This document shows positions 58,757 to 64,000 of a stretch of 64,000 nt of DNA, one piece after another (within the stretch, counting starts at the first letter, position 1; the number at the start of each line of letters is the position of its first letter). The notes beneath the pieces are model-generated. The model had not been told where the DNA came from and made no database searches. It worked only from the letters and a program-made list of their open reading frames with translations. Origin of the DNA: Kineococcus aurantiacus (GTDB taxonomy: Bacteria > Actinomycetota > Actinomycetes > Actinomycetales > Kineococcaceae); NCBI RefSeq assembly GCF_013409345.1, contig NZ_JACCBB010000001.1:496001-560000 (forward strand), given 5' to 3'. The position numbers were made by a program, and so were the translations under genes.

Positions 58757-59395
58757 TCAGCCCAGGGTGTCGACCCAGTTCCGCAGCAGCTGGGCCCCGG
58801 CGTCCCCGGACTTCTCCGGGTGGAACTGGGTGGCCGTCAGCGCCCCGTTCTCGACGGCCGCGACGAAGCGGGTGCCGTGGTGGGCCCAGGTGACCTGCGG
58901 CAGCGGGACCCGGCCGTCGGTGGTGTCGACCATCTCGAAGCGCTGCACCGCGTAGGAGTGCACGAAGTAGAACCGTTCGTCCTCGACGCCGGCGAACAGC
59001 TGCGAACCGGCCGGGGGCTGGACCTTCGACCAGCCCGTGTGCGGGACCACCTCGGCGGGCAGGCGCTCGACGGTCCCGGGCCACTGGCCCAGCCCGTCGG
59101 GCAGGCCCTCGCCCGGTTCGGTGGAGGTCTCGAACATCACCTGCAGGCCCACGCAGATCCCCAGCACGGGACGGCCGCCGGCCAGGCGCCGGTCGACGAT
59201 GGTGTCCCCGCCGACGGCCTTCAGCCCGGCGTTGACGGCCGCGAACGCCCCGACCCCCGGCACCAGGAGGCCGTCGGCCTCCAGGGCCGTCCTGCGGTCG
59301 GAGGTCAGCTCGACGTCGGCGCCGACGCGCTCGAGGGCGCGCACGGCCGAGCGGACGTTGCCGAACCCGTAGTCCAGGACGACGACGCGCGTCAC
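58757..59395 (-). CDS. hisH: Imidazole glycerol phosphate synthase glutaminase subunit
   Basis: A 212-residue class I glutamine amidotransferase. The nucleophile Cys lies in [14 protein letters not shown] near residue 85 and the His-x-Glu pair in TQFHPEKSG. It supplies ammonia to HisF (not in the window) for imidazole formation. GTG 59395 overlaps hisB by 4 nt. Confidence 0.95.
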   Translation of the reverse strand: MTRVVVLDYGFGNVRSAVRALERVGADVELTSDRRTALEADGLLVPGVGAFAAVNAGLKAVGGDTIVDRRLAGGRPVLGICVGLQVMFETSTEPGEGLPDGLGQWPGTVERLPAEVVPHTGWSKVQPPAGSQLFAGVEDERFYFVHSYAVQRFEMVDTTDGRVPLPQVTWAHHGTRFVAAVENGALTATQFHPEKSGDAGAQLLRNWVDTLG

Positions 59396-59991
59396 AGCGC
59401 ACCCTTGGTGGAGGGGATCCCCTGCACGCGGGGGTCGGGCTCGACGGCGTAGCGCAGGGCGCGGGCCAGGGCCTTGAACTGGGCCTCGACGACGTGGTGC
59501 GGGTCGCGGCCGGCGAGCACGCGCACGTGCAGGCAGATCTGGGCGTGGAAGGCGAAGCTCTCCAGCACGTGCCGGGTCAGCGACCCCGTGAAGTGGCCGC
59601 CGATGAGGTGGAACTCCTGGCCGGCCGGTTCGCCCTCGTGCACGCAGTAGGGGCGGCCGGAGACGTCGACGACGACGTGGGCCAGCGCCTCGTCCAGGGG
59701 TACGGTCGCGTCGGCGAAGCGGCGGATGCCGGACTTGTCGCCCAGCGCCTGCCGGAACGCCTGGCCCAGGACGATCGCGGTGTCCTCGACGGTGTGGTGG
59801 ACGTCGATGTGGGTGTCGCCGCTGGCGCGGACGGTGAGGTCCATGAGGGAGTGCTTGCCCAGCGCCGTGAGCATGTGGTCGTAGAACGGCACGCTCGTGT
59901 CGATCCGCGTCGTCCCGGACCCGTCGAGGTCGAGTTCGACGAGGACGCTGGACTCGCTGGTGCTGCGCTCGATCCGCGCGGTACGGCTCAC
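59392..59991 (-). CDS. hisB: Imidazoleglycerol-phosphate dehydratase
   Basis: A 199-residue monofunctional IGPD. The metal-binding histidines are in [13 protein letters not shown] and [11 protein letters not shown], and [19 protein letters not shown] is the N-terminal signature. There is no HisN-type phosphatase domain, as in other actinobacteria. GTG 59991 overlaps the hisC stop. Confidence 0.95.
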   Translation of the reverse strand: MSRTARIERSTSESSVLVELDLDGSGTTRIDTSVPFYDHMLTALGKHSLMDLTVRASGDTHIDVHHTVEDTAIVLGQAFRQALGDKSGIRRFADATVPLDEALAHVVVDVSGRPYCVHEGEPAGQEFHLIGGHFTGSLTRHVLESFAFHAQICLHVRVLAGRDPHHVVEAQFKALARALRYAVEPDPRVQGIPSTKGAL

Positions 59992-61094
59992 TGCTGACCC
60001 ACCACTTCCTGGAGTGCGGTACGGAACTGCTGCATCTCGTCGGCCGTGCCGACCGTGACCCGCAACCAGCCGGCCGGGCCGGTCTCGCGGATGAGGACCC
60101 CGCGGTCCAGCAGACCCTGCCAGACGGCGTGCCGGTCCTCGAAGCGCCCGAACAGGACGAAGTTCGCGTCCGACTCGGCCACCTCGAACCCGTTGCCGCG
60201 CAGCCACACGACGGTCTCGTCGCGGCGGGTGCGCAGTTCGTCGACCGTCGAGAGCAGCGTCGCGGAGTGCTTCAGCGCAGCCCGGGCGGTGGCCTGGGTG
60301 ACGGCCGAGAGGTGGTAGGGCAGCCGCACGATGCGCAGCGCGTCGACGAAGGCCGTCGACGCCGCGAGGTACCCCACGCGCGCGCCGGCGAGGGAGAACG
60401 CCTTGCTCATGGTGCGGCTGACGGCGAGGTTGCCGTACCGGGGCAGCAGCTCCAGGGCGCTGGGGGTGCCCGTGCGGCGGAACTCCCCGTACGCCTCGTC
60501 GACGACCACCACCGCGTTCCCCGCGGCCTCCAGGACGGCTTCGACCGTCGCGAGCGGCAGCGCGGTCCCCGTCGGGTTGTTCGGGCTGGTCAGCAGGACC
60601 ACCGACGGCCGGTGCAGGCGGATCTGCTCGCGGGCGTGGTCGAGGTCGATCGTGAAGTCGGTCTCCCGGTGGCCGGTGACCCACGTCGTGAGGGTGTCGC
60701 GTGCGTACTCGGGGTACATCGAGTACGTCGGGGCGAAGCTCAGCGCGGTGCGGCCCGGGCCGCCGAAGGCCTGCAGCACGTGCAGCATCACCTCGTTGGA
60801 CCCGTTGGCCGCCCAGACCTGCTCGGGGGCCAGGTCGGCGCCGGACTCGGTGCGCAGGAAGGCCGCGAGGTCGGCGCGCAGGTCGAGGAACTCGCGGTCG
60901 GGGTACCGGTTCAGCCCGGCGGCGGCCTGCGCGACCGCCGCGGCGATGTCGGCGACGATCTGCGGGGCGACCGGGTAGGGGTTCTCGTTGACGTTGAGGA
61001 CGACGGGGACGTCGAGCTGGGGCGCGCCGTAGGGGTGCTCGTCGCGCAGGTCCTCGCGCAGCGGGAGGTCGGCCAGGGTCGTCGGCTCGGTCAC
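59988..61094 (-). CDS. hisC: Histidinol-phosphate aminotransferase
   Basis: A 368-residue fold-type I PLP enzyme. The PLP lysine is in [18 protein letters not shown] and the phosphate-binding [17 protein letters not shown] and [14 protein letters not shown] blocks are present. It converts imidazole-acetol phosphate to histidinol phosphate. GTG 61094 has a nearby CCTCCC-like stretch rather than a strong AGGAGG. Here hisD, which usually precedes it, is missing from the window; a decayed regulator lies upstream instead. Confidence 0.93.
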   Translation of the reverse strand: MTEPTTLADLPLREDLRDEHPYGAPQLDVPVVLNVNENPYPVAPQIVADIAAAVAQAAAGLNRYPDREFLDLRADLAAFLRTESGADLAPEQVWAANGSNEVMLHVLQAFGGPGRTALSFAPTYSMYPEYARDTLTTWVTGHRETDFTIDLDHAREQIRLHRPSVVLLTSPNNPTGTALPLATVEAVLEAAGNAVVVVDEAYGEFRRTGTPSALELLPRYGNLAVSRTMSKAFSLAGARVGYLAASTAFVDALRIVRLPYHLSAVTQATARAALKHSATLLSTVDELRTRRDETVVWLRGNGFEVAESDANFVLFGRFEDRHAVWQGLLDRGVLIRETGPAGWLRVTVGTADEMQQFRTALQEVVGQQ

Positions 61095-61239
61095 GGGAGG
61101 ATTCTCCCAGACCGGACGGGCCCCGCCGACCCGCCCACCCGGGTCCGGGGGTCGGCGCTCAGCGCCGGGGGTGAGGGCCGCGGCCGGGAGTCCGCGCGCC
61201 GCCCCGCCCCCGGGTGCGGGCGAGCGCGGTCGCCGCGGA

Positions 61240-61860
61240 GGACGAGCCACCGGGCGACGGGGGCCGGGCGGCGGGGCTGGTCGGCGAGTCGGGGTGGTGG
61301 CCGGGTCCCGTCGGACACCCGTGCCCGCGTCCTCGCCGCGGCCCAGGAGCCGGACCTCGTCCCCGACGCCCGGGCCGGCTCCCCGAGCAGGGCGTCAGCC
61401 GCACCGTGGGGGTCCTCACCCAGCCGGCCGCCGGCACCGCCGTGCTGCACCACGACGCCGAGGGCCACCCCGAGGCGCTGCCGGAGACCACCCGCCGGCT
61501 GCGCTCGCGGCGCACCGAGGGTCTGCCCGTCGTCGGCGACGGCCCCGAGCAGCCCCCGCAGCCCCTGACCGCCGGGCTGCAGGTCCCGGCCGTGCACGCC
61601 CACGCCCTGTCCGCCGACCCCGCCGACCCCTGGTCCTCCACCGACGGCGCCGGCGCGGGACGCCTGGTCGCCGACCACCTGCTGGACCTGGGCCGGACCC
61701 GGCCGGCGCACGTCACGGCCTCGGGGTCGGCGGCCGCGGCCGACCGGGCGCGCGGCTCCACCGACCGCCTGGCCGAGCGCGGCAGCGCCCTGGTCCTGCC
61801 CCAGCTGCTCGGCGACCGGTCCCGCGCCTGGGGCGCTGCTGGGCGCCGTGTCCGGGGAGC
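61240..61860 (+). pseudogene. Decayed LacI-family regulator
   Basis: No single frame codes the protein, but two frames show LacI-family blocks: RARVLAAAQEPDLVPDARAG (end of the DNA-binding domain) in one frame at about 61,320-61,380, then EQGVSRTVGVLTQPAAGT and DGAGAGRLVADHLLDLGRTR with ADRARG in another from about 61,385 to 61,800. The helix-turn-helix itself appears mutated and the C-terminal third is absent. LacI genes normally lie next to sugar-oxidation genes such as the Gfo/Idh pair downstream. The stretch 61,095-61,239 and 61,861-62,011 shows no intact gene. Confidence 0.6.
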
Positions 61861-62011
61861 GGCCCATCACACCCCTCCCCCGGGCCTCCGAGGGCCTCAG
61901 CCGGCCGTCCACGACGGGCAGGGCCCCGGGGAGCATCTCGTGGGCCCTCGCAGGCAACCGTTCGTCCACCACGGGGGACCACCGACCCCGACGGGGCCGG
62001 TGGGACCGGGA

Positions 62012-63025
62012 TCAGATCGAGAGCACCTTCGCCACCGTGCCGGTGCGCGCCCCCTCGTAGGCCGCGAGCAGGACGCCGAGGACGGCGATGCCCTCGACCT
62101 CGGTGTGCAGCGGCCGGGTGCCCTCGCGCAGGCAGTCCGCGAACGCGCCGATCTCGTCGACGAACGCGTCGGTGGCGGGGAAGGTGAACGTCTCCTCCTC
62201 ACCGCTGCGCAGCTGGTAGGTCACCGAGTCCGCCGTGCCCGTCAGGGAGCCCAGCTCCCCGACGACGGAGAACTTCTCGGTGCCCGGCGCCGGGTCGTAC
62301 GCCCAGCTCGTGACCATCTGCCCGACGACGCCGTTGGCGAAGCGGACGAGGACCTGCGCGGAGTCCTCGCCCTCCATGAACTTCAGCCGGTGCGTGGACA
62401 GGAAGGCCGTCGCCTCCGTGGGCTGCGCGTCCGCCAGGTGCAGCAGCAGGTACGTCGGGTGGTAGCCGGTGTCGATGAGCTCACCGCCGCCGCTGGTCTT
62501 GGCACTGGCCCGCCACCCCATGTTCTCGGGGTCGAAGTCGTTGTGGAAGCTGTCGGTCGTGCGGACCTCGTAGACCGTGCCGAGCAGCCCGGCGTCCAGC
62601 AGTTCCCTGGCCTTGGCCACCGAGGGGAAGAACAACTGGTTGTGCGCGCACATGAGGGTCACGTCGTTCGCGCGGACCGCCTCGGCGACGCGGCGGGCCT
62701 CCTCGGCCGTCAGGCACAGGGGTTTCTCGCACAGCACGTGCTTGCCGGCCTCGGCGGCGGCGACGATCGCGTCGGCGTGCAGGTGGTGCGGCAGGCAGAT
62801 GTCGACGGCGTCGACGTCGGCGCTCGCCAGCATCTCGCGGTAGTCGGTGAAGGGTTTCGCGCCGAGCTCGGCGGCGCGGGTGTTCGCGGCCTCCTCCACG
62901 ACGTCCGCGACGGCGGCCACCGCGATCTTCTCGGCGTGGGCGAGGTAACCCCGGACGTGCGCGCGGGTGATCCCGCCGCCGCCGATGAGCCCGACCCTGA
63001 CGGTGCCGTTGACGGTCCTGGTCAC
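62012..63025 (-). CDS. Gfo/Idh/MocA-family oxidoreductase
   Basis: A 337-residue NAD(P)-dependent dehydrogenase. The Rossmann start is VRVGLIGGGGITRAHVRGYL, the substrate/cofactor lysine is in HVLCEKPLCLTAEEARRVAE, and the C-terminal domain contains the GGGELIDTGYHPTYLLLHL block with its His. Such enzymes oxidise sugars or inositols. GTG 63025 overlaps the upstream homolog's stop, suggesting a two-gene sugar-metabolism operon. Confidence 0.9.
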   Translation of the reverse strand: MTRTVNGTVRVGLIGGGGITRAHVRGYLAHAEKIAVAAVADVVEEAANTRAAELGAKPFTDYREMLASADVDAVDICLPHHLHADAIVAAAEAGKHVLCEKPLCLTAEEARRVAEAVRANDVTLMCAHNQLFFPSVAKARELLDAGLLGTVYEVRTTDSFHNDFDPENMGWRASAKTSGGGELIDTGYHPTYLLLHLADAQPTEATAFLSTHRLKFMEGEDSAQVLVRFANGVVGQMVTSWAYDPAPGTEKFSVVGELGSLTGTADSVTYQLRSGEEETFTFPATDAFVDEIGAFADCLREGTRPLHTEVEGIAVLGVLLAAYEGARTGTVAKVLSI

Positions 63026-64000
63026 TTCGATCCTCCTGCAGCGGTGTTGGCCCGCACGACGAGGCGGGTGAGTTCGACGGCGCGTTCGAGGTTGTCGATC
63101 GCGCGGGTGCCGTCCACGGCGTGCCCGACCCACTGCCCGAACGCGTCGGGGGCGTCGGCCGGCACCTCGAGGTCCTCGACCTTCCCGTCGGGCCAGCGGC
63201 GCCACAGCCGGGCGTCCTGGTCGGTGTAGTGGATCGACCCCTCGGTGCCGTGGACGTCGATCGTGAAGGCGTCGTTGCTGACGAAACCCGCCTCGATGAC
63301 GCCGATCCGGCCGTCGTCGTACCCGACGGTGACGACGGCGTGGTCCTCGACGGCGCGGGGGGTGAGCGAGGCGTAGACCGCGCGGACCGTCCGCGGGTCG
63401 GCGCCGAGGAACCACTGGGTCAGGTAGACGGGGTGGCAGCCGAGGTCGGTGAGGGCGCCGCCGACGCTGGGGACGGGGTCGAAGAACCGGTCGGGCAGCC
63501 AGCCGCCCTCGCCGTGGTCGCGGCCGTGGACGGCGCCGTCGTGGGACAGCCGGACGCGGGCGTAGGTCAGCGGGCCCAGGCTGCCGGACTCGAGGACCTC
63601 GTGGACCGCCAGCGCGTACCCGTGGTAGAGCCTCGGCAGCGAGACGACCAGCGCCAGCCCGGCGTCGGCGGCCAGGGCGATCAGGCGCTCGCACTCCTCG
63701 ACGGTCGGCGCGAGGAGCTTCTCGGTGAACACGTGCTTGCCGGCCGCGAGCGCGGCGGAGATGACCTCGGTGTGCGCGGTGGTCTCGGTCGTGACGGTGA
63801 CGGCGTGGACGTCGTCGCGGGCGAGCAGGGCGTCGAGGTCGTCGGTGTGCTCGACCCCGAACTCCTGCGCCAGGGGGCGGCCCAGCTCGGGGTCGCGGTC
63901 CCAGACGGCGACGAGGGTGGTGCCGGGGTGGGCCGCGGCGGAGCGGGCGTAGTCCTTGGCGTGGACGTGCCAGCAGCCGAGCACGGCCACGTTGAGGGGT
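63022..64000 (-). CDS. Gfo/Idh/MocA-family oxidoreductase, partial
   Basis: A second member of the family, reading past the window end. In-frame residues just beyond the first GTG (PLNVAVLG...) suggest the start lies outside. The Rossmann turn reads VAVLGCWHVHAKDYA (an unusual Cys-Trp-His after the first glycine), the lysine motif is KHVFTEKLLAPTVEECERL and the C-terminal TDLGCHPVYLTQWFL block matches. Roughly 30% of its residues resemble the neighbour by eye. It is the upstream gene of the two. Confidence 0.85.
   Translation of the reverse strand, partial: PLNVAVLGCWHVHAKDYARSAAAHPGTTLVAVWDRDPELGRPLAQEFGVEHTDDLDALLARDDVHAVTVTTETTAHTEVISAALAAGKHVFTEKLLAPTVEECERLIALAADAGLALVVSLPRLYHGYALAVHEVLESGSLGPLTYARVRLSHDGAVHGRDHGEGGWLPDRFFDPVPSVGGALTDLGCHPVYLTQWFLGADPRTVRAVYASLTPRAVEDHAVVTVGYDDGRIGVIEAGFVSNDAFTIDVHGTEGSIHYTDQDARLWRRWPDGKVEDLEVPADAPDAFGQWVGHAVDGTRAIDNLERAVELTRLVVRANTAAGGSK

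Noticed and set aside
61214-63229. Long plus-strand frame through the LacI remnant and the oxidoreductase
   Set aside because: Only the first part shows LacI similarity; the rest is the complement of the Gfo/Idh gene.

Overview
The window is very GC-rich DNA from an actinobacterium. Gene content and order (tlyA-NAD kinase-recN-steA-mctB ... pyrG-NUDIX-xerD-parA, the arg operon, pheST, infC-rpmI-rplT, bifunctional-type hisA) fit the Actinomycetes. Protein wording and synteny suggest a Kineococcus-like (Kineosporiaceae) member; that genus assignment is inference. Almost all core genes lie on the minus strand, and many junctions are 4-nt GTGA/ATGA overlaps.

Region 1 (1 to about 10,560) is an accessory island, probably entering from the left of the window. 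Its first part (310-6038, plus strand) looks like a cryptic prophage or phage-satellite-type element: an XRE regulator, small coupled ORFs, a RepA-like hexameric helicase/ATPase, a phased iteron array just behind it, one reverse-strand membrane 'moron' gene, a small-terminase-like protein, two unknown coiled-coil-rich proteins and a lambda-D-like head decoration protein. Large terminase, portal and major capsid are not present between them. Next comes a lower-GC module (6117-9055) with a PD-(D/E)XK nuclease-like protein divergent from a two-gene operon: a MazG-type pyrophosphohydrolase and a protein joining a PUA/EVE-like N-terminus to an HNH-type zinc nuclease. This is the best candidate here for an undescribed anti-phage system. 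After a mostly non-coding stretch and two small minus-strand genes, the island ends against a SAF-domain gene that appears cut short.

Region 2 (10,552-31,048) is mainly core: an orphan A-PCP-TE enzyme, ParA, XerD, a NUDIX hydrolase, CTP synthase, a glycosyltransferase, MurJ-like flippase, an MraY/WecA-like membrane enzyme, MctB/SteB, SteA, RecN, NAD kinase, TlyA, a small protein, a HAD phosphatase, a TPR protein, and on the plus strand a DUF1015 protein.

Region 3 (31,095-37,114) is a complete rRNA operon on the minus strand (16S-23S-5S, no spacer tRNA), with a recognisable promoter and terminator.

Region 4 (37,270-46,507) holds tyrS, a 3-methyladenine-type DNA glycosylase and the arginine operon argCJBDFRH. 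Region 5 (46,539-54,566) holds an SDR oxidoreductase, pheST, an orphan soluble histidine kinase, a SpoU-type RNA methyltransferase and rplT-rpmI-infC; infC starts with an ATC codon. Region 6 (54,865-61,094) holds a DUF1844 protein, an MFS permease, a DoxX protein, an SseB protein and hisCBHA. Region 7 (61,095-64,000) holds a decayed LacI-family regulator and two overlapping Gfo/Idh/MocA oxidoreductases, the last running off the window.
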